The position numbers and the translations under genes are program-made. Positions 6,118 through 15,846 of a DNA stretch of 51,832 nucleotides are shown in pieces. The first letter of the stretch is position 1. Each line of letters starts with the position of its first letter. The stretch is taken from assembly GCA_900542525.1 (NCBI GenBank), contig UQNZ01000011.1:1-51832 (forward strand), written 5' to 3'. Under the pieces are notes generated by a model that was not told the DNA's origin, ran no database searches, and was given only the letters and a program-made list of their open reading frames with translations. The DNA comes from an uncultured Eggerthella sp. (lineage in GTDB: Bacteria > Actinomycetota > Coriobacteriia > Coriobacteriales > Eggerthellaceae).

Positions 6118-8439
6118 ATGATTACATCGATCATCAAACGAGACGGACGCGAAACGGTCTTCGATCAGACCAAGATCGCTGATGCGATAGAGAAGGCGTT
6201 CCAGGCATCAGGTGCGATGCAGGATCGCTCTGTCGCTGAGCAGATCACCGATTCTGTCATGGAAAAGCTTGAAGAGGGTGCCATCGAAGGCACGCCTACT
6301 GTTGAAGGCGTGCAGGATCTTGTTGAAGAGGCGCTCATCGAGGCGAACTTCAGCCAGACGGCGAAGGCATACATCCTCTATCGCGCCGAGCGCAACCGTG
6401 TGCGCGATGTGAACAGCCGTCTCGTGCAAACCTTGAAGGACATCACGTTCTCTAAGGCAAGCGATTCGGATATGAAGCGCGAGAACGCCAACATCGATGC
6501 CGATACCGCCATGGGAACCATGCTGAAATACGGCTCAGAATCCGCAAAGCAGTTCTATGAGATGTGCGTTATCGATCCGAAGTTCGCACGCGCTCATCGT
6601 GAAGGCGACATCCACATCCACGACATGGATTTCTACACGCTCACCACTACGTGCTGCCAGATCGACCTGCGCCGTCTGTTCAAGGGTGGCTTCTCTACCG
6701 GCCATGGTGTGCTGCGTGAGCCTAACGACATCGCTAGCTATTCGGCGCTCGCTTGTATTGCCATCCAGTCCAACCAGAACGATCAGCATGGTGGCCAGTC
6801 CATCTGCGACTTCGACTACGGTCTGGCGCTCGGCGTGCAGAAGACGTTCAAGCGTCTCTATAAGAAGCACCTCTTCGAAGCGCTCAGCTTGCTTACCGAT
6901 GTGGAGAGTCCTAAAGAAACTGCGGAGACCATCATCGGTCGCGTAGAGGGTGAAACGGGCAAGTGCGCAAGCTTGGTCATGGATGCAACCTTCGAAGGTG
7001 CCATCCAGCAGGAACTCATCGATCTGGGTATCGAAGAGGCAATAGCTAAGCGTATCCTCGGCTATGCGGAAAGCTCCGCAAAGGCTGATACCGATCGCAC
7101 CACGTTCCAGGCCATGGAGGCACTCGTTCATAACCTGAACACCATGCACTCCCGCGCTGGCGCTCAGACGCCGTTCTCTTCGATCAACTACGGTATGGAC
7201 ACTTCTGCTGAAGGTCGCATGGTCATCAAGAACATCCTGCTGGCAACCGAAGAAGGTCTTGGCAGTGGCGAAACGCCCATCTTCCCCGTGCAGATCTTCC
7301 GCGTAAAGGAAGGCGTGAACTACAATCCGGGCGATCCGAACTACGACCTCTTCAAGCTTGCTATGCGCTGCTCGGCCAAGCGTCTGTTCCCGAACTTCAG
7401 CTTCGTTGATGCACCCTTCAACTTGCAGTACTACAAGGGTACGCCTGAAACTGAGATCTCTTACATGGGTTGCCGCACGCGCGTTATGGGCAATGTCTAC
7501 GACCCTAGTCGCGAGATCACCACAGGTCGTGGCAACTTGAGCTTCACCTCCATCAATCTTCCGCGCCTTGCTATCCGCTCGAAGGGCGATCGCGATCTGT
7601 TCTTCGATCTGCTCGACGCTAAGCTTGCCCTCGTTGTCGGCCAGCTCGACGAACGTTTCAAGATCCAGGCGAGCAAGCATGTTTACAATGCGCCGTTCCT
7701 CATGGGTCAGGGCGTTTGGATCGATTCCGAGAAGCTCTCCATGAACGATACACAGGAAGAAGTGCTCAAGCATGGCACGCTCACCGTTGGCTTCATCGGT
7801 TTGGCCGAGGCACTCGTGGCGCTCACGGGCAGTCATCACGGTCAGGATCCGGAATCCCAGAAGCTCGGCCTCGAGATCGTTGGTCACATGCGCGGCTATC
7901 TCGATCGCTTGAGCCAGGAGCGCAAGATGAACTACTCGCTCATCGCTACGCCTGCTGAAGGTCTTTCTGGTCGTTTCGTACGCATGGACCACGAGCGCTA
8001 TGGCTCCATTCCAGGCGTTACCGATCGCGACTACTATACCAATGGTTTCCATGTGCCGGTCTACTACGACATCAACGCGTTCGACAAGATCTCGCTCGAG
8101 GCACCGTATCATGCGCTCACCAACGGCGGTCACATCTCCTACGTCGAGCTCGATGGTGATCCGACGAACAACCTCGAGGCGTTCGAGTCGATCATTCGTC
8201 ACATGAAGGAATCCGGCATCGGCTATGGTTCGGTGAACCACCCGGTCGACCGCGATCCGGTTTGCGGCTACAACGGCATCATCGGCGATCGCTGCCCGAA
8301 GTGCGGACGCGCCGAAGACGACAATGTCCGTTTCGAGCGCATTCGCCGTATCACGGGCTACCTGGTAGGCACGCTCGACCGTTTCAACGATGCGAAGCGC
8401 GCTGAAGAGGCCGACCGCGTTAAACACGCTGTCAACTAA
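6118..8439 (+). CDS. nrdD: Anaerobic ribonucleoside-triphosphate reductase (class III)
   Basis: A 773-residue oxygen-sensitive glycyl-radical enzyme that reduces NTPs to dNTPs. Residues 1-95 form an ATP-cone allosteric domain (MITSIIKRDGRETVFD start). The catalytic barrel follows (HIHDMDFYTLTTTCCQIDL, FSSINYGMD). The C-terminal zinc site is CGYNGIIGDRCPKCGR, with Cys716, Cys726 and Cys729. The radical glycine is Gly747 in RRITGYL. ATG 6118 follows TAGGAGAG (6103-6110). The stop overlaps the start of nrdG (TAATG), so the activase is translationally coupled. This is the only ribonucleotide reductase visible here and it fits an anaerobic life style. Control by NrdR is suggested by the upstream boxes. 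Confidence 0.97.
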   Translation: MITSIIKRDGRETVFDQTKIADAIEKAFQASGAMQDRSVAEQITDSVMEKLEEGAIEGTPTVEGVQDLVEEALIEANFSQTAKAYILYRAERNRVRDVNSRLVQTLKDITFSKASDSDMKRENANIDADTAMGTMLKYGSESAKQFYEMCVIDPKFARAHREGDIHIHDMDFYTLTTTCCQIDLRRLFKGGFSTGHGVLREPNDIASYSALACIAIQSNQNDQHGGQSICDFDYGLALGVQKTFKRLYKKHLFEALSLLTDVESPKETAETIIGRVEGETGKCASLVMDATFEGAIQQELIDLGIEEAIAKRILGYAESSAKADTDRTTFQAMEALVHNLNTMHSRAGAQTPFSSINYGMDTSAEGRMVIKNILLATEEGLGSGETPIFPVQIFRVKEGVNYNPGDPNYDLFKLAMRCSAKRLFPNFSFVDAPFNLQYYKGTPETEISYMGCRTRVMGNVYDPSREITTGRGNLSFTSINLPRLAIRSKGDRDLFFDLLDAKLALVVGQLDERFKIQASKHVYNAPFLMGQGVWIDSEKLSMNDTQEEVLKHGTLTVGFIGLAEALVALTGSHHGQDPESQKLGLEIVGHMRGYLDRLSQERKMNYSLIATPAEGLSGRFVRMDHERYGSIPGVTDRDYYTNGFHVPVYYDINAFDKISLEAPYHALTNGGHISYVELDGDPTNNLEAFESIIRHMKESGIGYGSVNHPVDRDPVCGYNGIIGDRCPKCGRAEDDNVRFERIRRITGYLVGTLDRFNDAKRAEEADRVKHAVN

Positions 8440-8975
8440 TGACTACGCTTAGAATGTACGGAACCGCACCCGAGTCCATCGTTGATGGGCCGGGCCTGCG
8501 GTTCTCCGTTTTCGTGCAAGGCTGCACGCATCATTGCCCAGGGTGCCACAATCCTGAGTCGCAGCCTTCTGATGGGGGATACTTATGCGAGCCTGCCGAT
8601 ATCGTGCATGAGGTCCATAAGAACAAGCTCATTCATGGGGTCACACTCACAGGAGGGGAGCCATTCGAGCAAGTCGAAGGCGTGTTCGAGCTCGCTCAGC
8701 TACTCAAGGCTGAAGGCTACGATCTGTGGATCTATTCAGGATATCTCTTCGAAGATCTCATGGCAGGGCACCCTCACGAAAAAGCACCCGATCTGCTTGC
8801 GCTCTGTGATGTGCTTGTTGATGGACCCTTCGTTGAAGCATTGCATAGCTACGATCTGAATTGGGCAGGTTCGTCGAATCAACGTGTAATCGATCTTCCT
8901 GCAACGCTCAAGAGCGGAGAAGTGGTGCTCTGGAAACAAGATACGATCGATTTCGAGGCACCAAGTTCGTGGTAG
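8439..8975 (+). CDS. nrdG: Anaerobic ribonucleotide reductase activating protein (radical SAM)
   Basis: A 178-residue radical-SAM activase that uses a [4Fe-4S] cluster and SAM to create the glycyl radical on NrdD. The cluster motif CxxxCxxC is CTHHCPGC at residues 29-36 (Cys29, Cys33, Cys36), followed by HNPESQ. TLTGGEPFEQ is the GGE SAM-binding segment. The start overlaps the nrdD stop by one base. Slightly longer than the ~155 residues of E. coli NrdG, within family range. The opposite-strand 6S-like RNA ends about 80 bases downstream, convergent with this gene. Confidence 0.96.
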   Translation: MTTLRMYGTAPESIVDGPGLRFSVFVQGCTHHCPGCHNPESQPSDGGYLCEPADIVHEVHKNKLIHGVTLTGGEPFEQVEGVFELAQLLKAEGYDLWIYSGYLFEDLMAGHPHEKAPDLLALCDVLVDGPFVEALHSYDLNWAGSSNQRVIDLPATLKSGEVVLWKQDTIDFEAPSSW

Positions 8976-9056
8976 AGGGCACTTCTGGGCGCTACTGGAA
9001 GGAAACTGCGCGTTCATGTGAAGCGGAGAGCGGGAATACAGGAGAGTGAAGAGCAT

Positions 9057-9216
9057 AAAAAAGTCACCCTCCTAGGATGAACCCACCTAAAAGAAGGTGG
9101 GTGTTCGCAGCGAGCTTCCTGGCTTTCGTATCAACGGACACGAATCCCCATTTCACACGCAATGTAGAACTCCCTAGTATTAGTCATCGGTCCATCGCGA
9201 TATAGAGGGTGACAGC
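9057..9216 (-). ncRNA. ssrS: Structured RNA, probable 6S RNA
   Basis: On the minus strand a ~160-nt transcript starts just after a perfect TATAAT (9226-9221). It is closed by GTCACCCTC (9213-9205) pairing with GAGGGTGAC (9071-9063) and ends in six U (9062-9057). The 3' half contains CTGCGAACACCCACCTT, a short loop, then AGGTGGGTTCA. This resembles the 3' central-bubble hairpin of known 6S RNAs (CACCUUG..AAGGGUUCA in E. coli). 6S RNA mimics an open promoter and sequesters sigma-70 RNA polymerase. The length, rod-like closing stem and terminator fit. The sequence match is loose, so another small RNA is possible. No ORF on either strand covers this region convincingly. Confidence 0.6.
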
Positions 9217-9220
9217 CCTC

Positions 9221-9226
9221 ATTATA
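9221..9226 (-). promoter_or_regulatory. -10 element of the 6S-like RNA promoter
   Basis: A perfect TATAAT on the minus strand, inside the palindrome ATTATAAT (9221-9228), which also presents TATAAT on the plus strand. No good -35 is seen for either direction; minus-strand ACTTCA at 9249-9244 is the best positioned. Confidence 0.5.
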
Positions 9227-9326
9227 ATAGGTTTGAATTAAAATGAAGTGGTTGTTTCATTTCCGTATGAAATGAACATTACTTTGAGAGCCTTCATGCT
9301 AGGTGCGTATTCAATACGTCTTGAGC

Positions 9327-12089
9327 ATGCATTTGAAAAGAGTTGTATTGATCGCTGAAACCACCATACTGTTCTCCACGCAAGCTGAGGTCGTGCGCTA
9401 TCGCAAATGCTTAGCTTCACAAGCGAAAGACAGCGCATTGGGCGTGAACGTTACCACGCCAAACGCGCTCGTAGAAGAACTCTGGGAGGTATGGGGTAGT
9501 GGTGAGCGCTTGGTCTCGGACACTCAACGCAGATTGATCATCAAGCAGCTCTTAGCCGATCAGGATGACTGGGTTGATTCTGCAGGAACGGTCGATCTGC
9601 TTGCGCCTTTCGTGCGAGATTTCATCACGTACCTCGATGAGGATTTTATTGCGGTTCATCAGGATGAATTTTCGGCAACCGATGAACAGATCATTCGCTT
9701 CGTACGCTGCTATGAAGATGTGCTCGTGCAAACGGGGCTCATCGAAGGCGCTCAGGCGGTGCAATGCTTAGAGGCGCAGGTGGCTTTGCCTGCTTGTGTC
9801 ATACGAACGCAAGAGGAACTACCCGGCTATCTTATGCGTTTTTTTGAGCATATTGTTGCTTCTCTTACTATCGCTCCTTCGCAGATCGGGTCTGCTGAGC
9901 TAGGAGACGCGAGAGGTGATGCAACATCTGAGCTATCTGCTGCTGTCCAACAAGAACCCCTCGTTCGTCTTTTGGAACCTGCAGGTACAACAGCAGAAGC
10001 TTACGCGCTCCATCGCGAGCTTATCTCGCCAGATAGTGGTAGTAAGGTCATCATCACTGCGTATGACCCTCAGCATCTCTTTGACCAGAGTGCAGAAGCG
10101 CTCATTCGAGAGGGATTTATCGTGACCTTGAATACGAGGCGCGGTTTTCGTGAGACCTTATTCGGTCAGGCGTTCTGTGCTGCACTGATGTTGCTTGATG
10201 ATTCGTCAAATGCAACGCATCAGCGTGAGGTTGATGCTGCGCTCAGTTATCTAGCTTCTCCGTTTTCTCTAGTAAATTCCGATAAACGTGCATACGTTGC
10301 ACGTATGATTCGTGCGGATCGCTCTCTTACGCGAGAGGGGCTTTGTGATCTGCTTAGGAGCACCTCTCGCAGTTTCGAGTTCTTCGAAGAACTGGGCGCG
10401 GAAAGCGATGCTGATGTGCTCTTCGCCTACTTCAGAGACCTGACCTTCCAGCTCCATCTAAACGAGGCTGAACAGGAATGTGAACGCACAGTCATCGATC
10501 GCTTGTCTGTCTTATATCAGGAAGCTCGCATGCTTTCGCTTGGTCCGCGGTCGTTCATCGACCTGGCGCAAAAGATCAGCGTTCCTTTTGTGCGTACGAC
10601 CGAATCAGCTTCATCAGACCTGGCGGAGAACGTGTCCGATCTGCCTGCGTTTCTGGAAGCGATCCAGCCTCCTGCACGATGGGCATATTTTACAAGTCTT
10701 GAGGATGCTGCCGCTCTTCCACAAAACTGTTGCGATGCGCTCATCATGACTGCGCTCGATTCGGGGCATTATAATGGCTCGGAGAAGCGTTCGACGCTTA
10801 CGGAGTTCCTACAGCGTTTCGATTTACCTCTTCCTGTTGCTCTGCGTCAGGCCATGGCTGCGCGCTTCGATCGTGTATGTAGGCTTGCGCGTTATAAGAT
10901 CGTATTTGAGCATGCGCAGCAGAACATCGACGGTAACGAACATTATGCTGCTTTCTTCCTCGAAGAATATCTCAACGAATGCGCTCTTGAAGAACGCGAT
11001 GTCGAAGTGGTGCACTTCGGTGAAGAGGATTTTGCACTGCATGCATGCCTTACAGAGCTAACTGATAGTTTTCTCCATAGTGAAGCGCGAGTGCAGCCTG
11101 GCTCACTTGATTCAGTATCTGCAAGGGAATTGGTAGCTTTCGGTCGCGATGCTGAAGGTATGATGCGTCCGATCATCTCTGCGTCGGCGCTGGAGAAGTA
11201 TCGCAGTTGCCCGTATAGCTGGTTCATCGAGCGTAAGTTGCGCCTTGAAGAGGTCGAAGAGACCTTTGGACCGCGCGAAATAGGCACGTTCGTGCACGGT
11301 CTTTTTCAAGAATTCTTCGACCAGTTGGCTGAGCAAGGTCGTTTTCGCGTCACGTCACTCACTTACGAAGAGGATCGCGCTCTTTTCTTGAGCCTCTTCG
11401 ATCGGCGAATCGCTGAGCAGGAGGCGCTTGCAGTAGGGGATCGTCTGATTGCGATCGATCAGCTTGAGCGCGAGAAGATCGAGCAGTTGAAACGGCAGTT
11501 GACCACTGCGCTCTCATATCAGCAGCATCTGTTCTCCGGTTATCGCGTGCATGGTCACGAGATCGCGATCGCACCCGAAGAGGCGATCGTGTATGGTGGT
11601 GCGATCATCAACGGGCGCATCGATCGTATCGATGTTGACGATGAGGGCAACTTCATCGTGATCGATTATAAGGGGTCGCTTGCGGACTATGGTGCTGGAT
11701 TTTCCTTACCTGATGAAGGTGAGATAGACCAAGATGAGCTCTTTGAAGCGCCCGATAAGGTGCAGGCGCTCATATATGCGCAAGTGCTCAGGAAAAAGGA
11801 TCCTGCGCTCACACCTAAAGGCGCGGTCTATATGAGTTATCGCCCGAAGAGCCCCAAAGAGCTCTTAGCTGGGTCGCTTTCGGAATGTTTAGCGGAAAGT
11901 GAGGCATTTACGAAAAAGGAAAACGTGGTGGAGGGAAGTTTCGAGAGGTATCTTGACCTCGTTGAAGAAGATCTTGGTGCAACTATCGCACATATGGTAG
12001 AGGGCGTTATCGCGCCTGATCCGCGATCGGCTGCTTCTTGTAGGTATTGTCCAGTACTGTATTGTGAAAAGAGGATCAATGGATCTTAG
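9327..12089 (+). CDS. addB: AddB-like nuclease subunit (PD-(D/E)XK, Fe-S cysteines) without a P-loop
   Basis: About 920 residues. The C-terminal third is a RecB/AddB-type PD-(D/E)XK nuclease: SASALEKYRSCPYSWF, then GRIDRID and FIVIDYKGS (catalytic Asp and Asp-x-Lys). The terminal cysteines CRYCPVLYC, with the Cys of SCPYSW, would bind a 4Fe-4S cluster as in AddB. The N-terminal region has the helicase-like AddB layout but no GxxGxGK(S/T) P-loop at its start. In the complex it would cut one strand and scan for a Chi-like signal during double-strand-break repair. The start is uncertain: GTG 9303, ATG 9327 or TTG 9348 all lack a strong Shine-Dalgarno; I chose the ATG. It overlaps addA by 11 bases. 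AdnA-like classification is possible. Confidence 0.82.
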   Translation: MHLKRVVLIAETTILFSTQAEVVRYRKCLASQAKDSALGVNVTTPNALVEELWEVWGSGERLVSDTQRRLIIKQLLADQDDWVDSAGTVDLLAPFVRDFITYLDEDFIAVHQDEFSATDEQIIRFVRCYEDVLVQTGLIEGAQAVQCLEAQVALPACVIRTQEELPGYLMRFFEHIVASLTIAPSQIGSAELGDARGDATSELSAAVQQEPLVRLLEPAGTTAEAYALHRELISPDSGSKVIITAYDPQHLFDQSAEALIREGFIVTLNTRRGFRETLFGQAFCAALMLLDDSSNATHQREVDAALSYLASPFSLVNSDKRAYVARMIRADRSLTREGLCDLLRSTSRSFEFFEELGAESDADVLFAYFRDLTFQLHLNEAEQECERTVIDRLSVLYQEARMLSLGPRSFIDLAQKISVPFVRTTESASSDLAENVSDLPAFLEAIQPPARWAYFTSLEDAAALPQNCCDALIMTALDSGHYNGSEKRSTLTEFLQRFDLPLPVALRQAMAARFDRVCRLARYKIVFEHAQQNIDGNEHYAAFFLEEYLNECALEERDVEVVHFGEEDFALHACLTELTDSFLHSEARVQPGSLDSVSARELVAFGRDAEGMMRPIISASALEKYRSCPYSWFIERKLRLEEVEETFGPREIGTFVHGLFQEFFDQLAEQGRFRVTSLTYEEDRALFLSLFDRRIAEQEALAVGDRLIAIDQLEREKIEQLKRQLTTALSYQQHLFSGYRVHGHEIAIAPEEAIVYGGAIINGRIDRIDVDDEGNFIVIDYKGSLADYGAGFSLPDEGEIDQDELFEAPDKVQALIYAQVLRKKDPALTPKGAVYMSYRPKSPKELLAGSLSECLAESEAFTKKENVVEGSFERYLDLVEEDLGATIAHMVEGVIAPDPRSAASCRYCPVLYCEKRINGS

Positions 12090-15000
12090 TGGGGCAACAC
12101 CCGGACAGAAGCAGGTCATAACCACTCTCGATGCTCCTCTTGCGATCGCTGCAGGGGCGGGTAGCGGCAAGACCTTCACGCTTACGCGACGTATTGGCTA
12201 TGCGCTCGTAGGCGATCATGGTCAGCAGCCGCCTTATATTGATAGCATCGAAGAAGTGCTTGCGATCACGTTCAGTAAGACGGGCGCAGCAGAACTCAAA
12301 TCGCGCATTCGTCTTTTGCTTCAGGAAGAAGGGCTTGATGATCAAGCACGGGCGGTCGAAGACGCTTGGATCACTACGATTCACGGAATGTGCGCACGCA
12401 TCCTGCGCGAACATGCCTTAGAGCTCGGTCTTGATCCGGCATTTAGCGTGGTGGAGGGCAAGGAGCAGTCAGAGCTTTGGCAGAGCGCGCTCGAAACGGT
12501 GCTCGATAAGCTCTCTGATGAGCAAGGAGATAGGCGTCTTAAACGTCTTTTTGAGCTGTTTCCCGAAACTCATGGACCGCAGGGTGTCGGCGGGCTTCCC
12601 TCGTATCTCACCACGCTCTGGGAGAAAACGCTTAGCACGCCTGATGGCTTCAAGAGCGTTGTGATGCCATCATCCTCGCTCGACCTTGCGCGCACGCTTC
12701 GCGCGATGATCGAGTTGGGCGAGGCGTATGTGGTAACAACGGATCAATGGGATGGTAAGCCAACAAAAGCCGACCAGCAGCACCTTGCTATTCTGCATGA
12801 TGCATTGCAGACTGCCCAGGCTTATCAACAACGCGTCTCGCTCGAAGGGGTCACCTTCGAAACTGATGACTTTGACATGATGGAATATGTCGAGATGATC
12901 CTAGCTTTCCCCAAGACTTCGCCAGCATATCGGAATAATAGGCCTGATGCTGCGTTCTTCGCGGCCTATCGCGAACGTTATGCAGAGATCGCTCGCGCGC
13001 TCATGCAGGAAATCTCGCATGCTCTGTCGGTTGATCTGTTGCGATTGGTCCAGCAGGTCGATGCAGAATATCAGTGTCTTAAGGGCGCTGATTGCCTTGA
13101 TAACACTGATCTGCTTCGGCGGTGTGCACGAGCACTCGAAGATCATCCTGGTTTGTGCACTGCGTACCAGCAGCAATTCAAGCTGATCATGGTGGATGAA
13201 TTTCAGGATACTGATCTGCTCCAAGTTGCCATCATCGACCACCTTTCGCGCGACAAAGGAGCGAATGTTGCAACGGTGGGGGATGCCCAGCAGAGCATCT
13301 ATCGTTTTCGCGGTGCGGATGTTGAAGTGTTCCATCGTCATCGTCAGATGCAGCAGCAACGACATGCTGCGATGCAATCCCTTTCGCTTCCGGATAATTT
13401 CAGGAGCCATGGAGATATATTGACTTTCGTCGATAAGATCTTCTCGCGCACAGAATTCTTTGGGGAAGCATTCTTGTCGCTGAATCCTAAAGGTGATGTA
13501 AATACTCAGTTCGATGATCTCTTTGCAGAGACACCGCGGGTGATCGTTGAAGCGGTGGAATCTCAGCGTGGCGGTGGTTCGCTCGAAGATGCACGCAAGA
13601 AGGTGGCTCGTTCCCTTGCTTCGCGTTTTGCGCAGCTGCGTGATCAAGGTGCTCGTCCTTCGGATATGGCTGTTTTGCTCGGCAAGCTAACAAACGTGGC
13701 GGTCTATGCGCGTGCTCTGGCGGAAGAGGGGTTCGAGTGCATAATCGCAGGTGGTTCGGTCTTCGCTCAGGCTAAAGAAGTGCACATTGTCGAGGCTTGT
13801 TTGGCGTGCATTGCTGACGAGGATGCTTCGATTGCGCTCTATCAGGTGCTCTCTTCACCACTTTTCAACCTGTCGGATAGTGCTCTATTCGTCGTTGCGA
13901 ACTTCGATGCAAGTTCCGATGGTCTTCCCCGAAGTGCTTCGTTTGCACGTCGTTTCTGGTTCTTGACCAGGCAGCTTAGTAGGGGAGGAGACGTGAGTGT
14001 GCGTGATCTGTTCGCTTCTGCTGTGCTTTCTTCACCCGATCTTGGTGAGCTTATGCGCTGTCTCGAGCTTATGTCTCGTTGCGCAGCGCAGGCTGAAAAA
14101 GCTTCGGTCTATAAAGCTCTACACGATCTCATCACTGATGCTGGATGGTTCTACCGTCTTCAAGAGGAAGGCGCAGAGGGAATGGCGGTGGCGGCCAATT
14201 TGTTCAAAGCGCTCGATATCGTTTCCGAATGGGAGCATGAGCAGAAGGACCTTTTGCAGATTGCGACCGATTTTTCGGCATTTTTGGAAGTCTCGAAACA
14301 AAGTCCTGGTGTCTTAGCGACCTCTGAAGGAGATTTTGTTCAGATCATGACCATCCATGCGAGCAAAGGGCTTGAATTCGATCATGTGGCGGTTGCTGAG
14401 ATCAATTCAGGCATTCCAAAGTCGTCTCCGCTCAAGATCGACACATATGGTGAGCAGATACTCTTCTCGCTCACGCCAAAGCTCTCTGATGCTGCGAGCA
14501 AGAACTATAAAGAATTGTGTGCAGGCTTGGATGAGGGCGCAGATCTTGACGATCTGCTCTCGGGTTCTTTCCTGGGCAAGCTTCAAGATCTTTCATCTGC
14601 TGATATGAGCGCTTTGCTGGATGCTCGTATCGTTCAAGCTGAGCTCGATGATGCCGAGCGTTTGCTCTATGTTGCTCTGACGCGTGCTTGCAAATCGCTT
14701 TGTCTATGCTTGACGATATCCAATCGAGGAGCGGCAAAATTCGAATATGCGAGCCATGGTGTAGTCGGCCTGATCGCCGATGCGCTCGCGTGGGAGAAGA
14801 GCGCTAACGCGAAGCAATATCTCTTCGATTATGGCGGGAGCGCTCCTGCGCTCGTTCATCATGAGGTGCTGACACAAAAGCTGGAGGAGCAGCTGAGAGA
14901 TCCAGCGGAGGAGCGACCGTTCGTGGTGCCTGTGTTCACTGAGGTGGATATGCGGACGGTGAACATAGCTTCGCCGCGCGCCGATGTGGTCTCATATTCT

Positions 15001-15765
15001 TCCATCGCACCCGACCATAGGCAAGGTAAGGGAGGAGAGGCAGGAGACCACGATAAGTTCGATACTGTAGAACCTTCTGCTGGATCTGATGTCGAAACTA
15101 CTCTTCTTGATGACGCGTTCCTCTCAGACGAAGAGATGTTTCCCGAAGATGTGGCAGCGCTTGTGAAGCAACAGAGCGCAACGGCGCTCGGCACGGCGTT
15201 CCATCGTTTGGCTCAGCGGGCGATCGAATCGCGTACGGAGGTAGGCGTCGTACCTGAATTGCCTGCGTCTACGTTTATCTCGCAGGTCAAGCTTAGCAGT
15301 CTATCGCAGCTGCAAGAAAAGCGCTTGGACGAAGCAACGCAGCGCTGGTTCGCGAGCGATCTCTGCAAGCGCTTCTTCGCGTGTGAGCACATCTACGCAG
15401 AAGTTCCCTTCATGCTCGAGATCGGTTCAGCCGAGCGCCCTCTGTATCTTGAAGGCGAGATCGATGGCCTTGCCGTAAGCGAGGCTGACAAGGATCATGC
15501 GTTCTTCATCGACTATAAGACCGGCGGCTCCGATGAAGAATCGCCTGAACAACTACATGAGAAGCATCTCCTGCAGGCACGATGCTATGCGCTTGCGCTC
15601 ATGCGGCAGGGCTTCAAAACGGTCGAAGCGCACTTCGTCCGCGTGGAGCGTATGAGCAAGGACGATCCCGCACAGCCACAGGTAGTACCTTATCGTTTCA
15701 CAGTAGAAGATCTCGCTACGCTCGAAGAGGCGGTCTTGTCCGCTTATGAGGCGCGCAGGAGTTAG
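12079..15765 (+). CDS. addA: AddA-like UvrD-family helicase-nuclease
   Basis: A 1228-residue SF1A helicase with a C-terminal nuclease, the motor partner of the preceding AddB-like protein in recombinational repair. Motifs in order: Q-motif TPGQKQ (Gln10), Walker A AAGAGSGKT (residues 24-32), ITFSKTGAAELKSRI (Ia), MVDEFQDTD (II), VGDAQQSIYRFRGAD (III), MTIHASKGLEFD (V) and LLYVALTRAC (VI). The PD-(D/E)XK domain is at the end: LEGEIDGL and FFIDYKTGG. ATG 12079 follows AAGAGG. The start lies inside the upstream gene's last codons, implying coupled translation and 1:1 production. Length matches AddA (~1230). A mycobacterial-type AdnB is the alternative name. Confidence 0.9.
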   Translation: MDLSGATPGQKQVITTLDAPLAIAAGAGSGKTFTLTRRIGYALVGDHGQQPPYIDSIEEVLAITFSKTGAAELKSRIRLLLQEEGLDDQARAVEDAWITTIHGMCARILREHALELGLDPAFSVVEGKEQSELWQSALETVLDKLSDEQGDRRLKRLFELFPETHGPQGVGGLPSYLTTLWEKTLSTPDGFKSVVMPSSSLDLARTLRAMIELGEAYVVTTDQWDGKPTKADQQHLAILHDALQTAQAYQQRVSLEGVTFETDDFDMMEYVEMILAFPKTSPAYRNNRPDAAFFAAYRERYAEIARALMQEISHALSVDLLRLVQQVDAEYQCLKGADCLDNTDLLRRCARALEDHPGLCTAYQQQFKLIMVDEFQDTDLLQVAIIDHLSRDKGANVATVGDAQQSIYRFRGADVEVFHRHRQMQQQRHAAMQSLSLPDNFRSHGDILTFVDKIFSRTEFFGEAFLSLNPKGDVNTQFDDLFAETPRVIVEAVESQRGGGSLEDARKKVARSLASRFAQLRDQGARPSDMAVLLGKLTNVAVYARALAEEGFECIIAGGSVFAQAKEVHIVEACLACIADEDASIALYQVLSSPLFNLSDSALFVVANFDASSDGLPRSASFARRFWFLTRQLSRGGDVSVRDLFASAVLSSPDLGELMRCLELMSRCAAQAEKASVYKALHDLITDAGWFYRLQEEGAEGMAVAANLFKALDIVSEWEHEQKDLLQIATDFSAFLEVSKQSPGVLATSEGDFVQIMTIHASKGLEFDHVAVAEINSGIPKSSPLKIDTYGEQILFSLTPKLSDAASKNYKELCAGLDEGADLDDLLSGSFLGKLQDLSSADMSALLDARIVQAELDDAERLLYVALTRACKSLCLCLTISNRGAAKFEYASHGVVGLIADALAWEKSANAKQYLFDYGGSAPALVHHEVLTQKLEEQLRDPAEERPFVVPVFTEVDMRTVNIASPRADVVSYSSIAPDHRQGKGGEAGDHDKFDTVEPSAGSDVETTLLDDAFLSDEEMFPEDVAALVKQQSATALGTAFHRLAQRAIESRTEVGVVPELPASTFISQVKLSSLSQLQEKRLDEATQRWFASDLCKRFFACEHIYAEVPFMLEIGSAERPLYLEGEIDGLAVSEADKDHAFFIDYKTGGSDEESPEQLHEKHLLQARCYALALMRQGFKTVEAHFVRVERMSKDDPAQPQVVPYRFTVEDLATLEEAVLSAYEARRS

Positions 15766-15846
15766 GAATCCTTGCGCTAAAGGTTGCGCGCAAATCACGG
15801 TGGCTCGGCGTAAGCTAACCGGGAAACGAACACGTAAAGGAGAGCC

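Noticed and set aside
6535..8427. 630-residue minus-strand ORF opposite nrdD
   Set aside because: Antisense open frame produced by strong codon bias in nrdD; no ribosome-binding site or family motif, while nrdD on the plus strand is complete and motif-rich.
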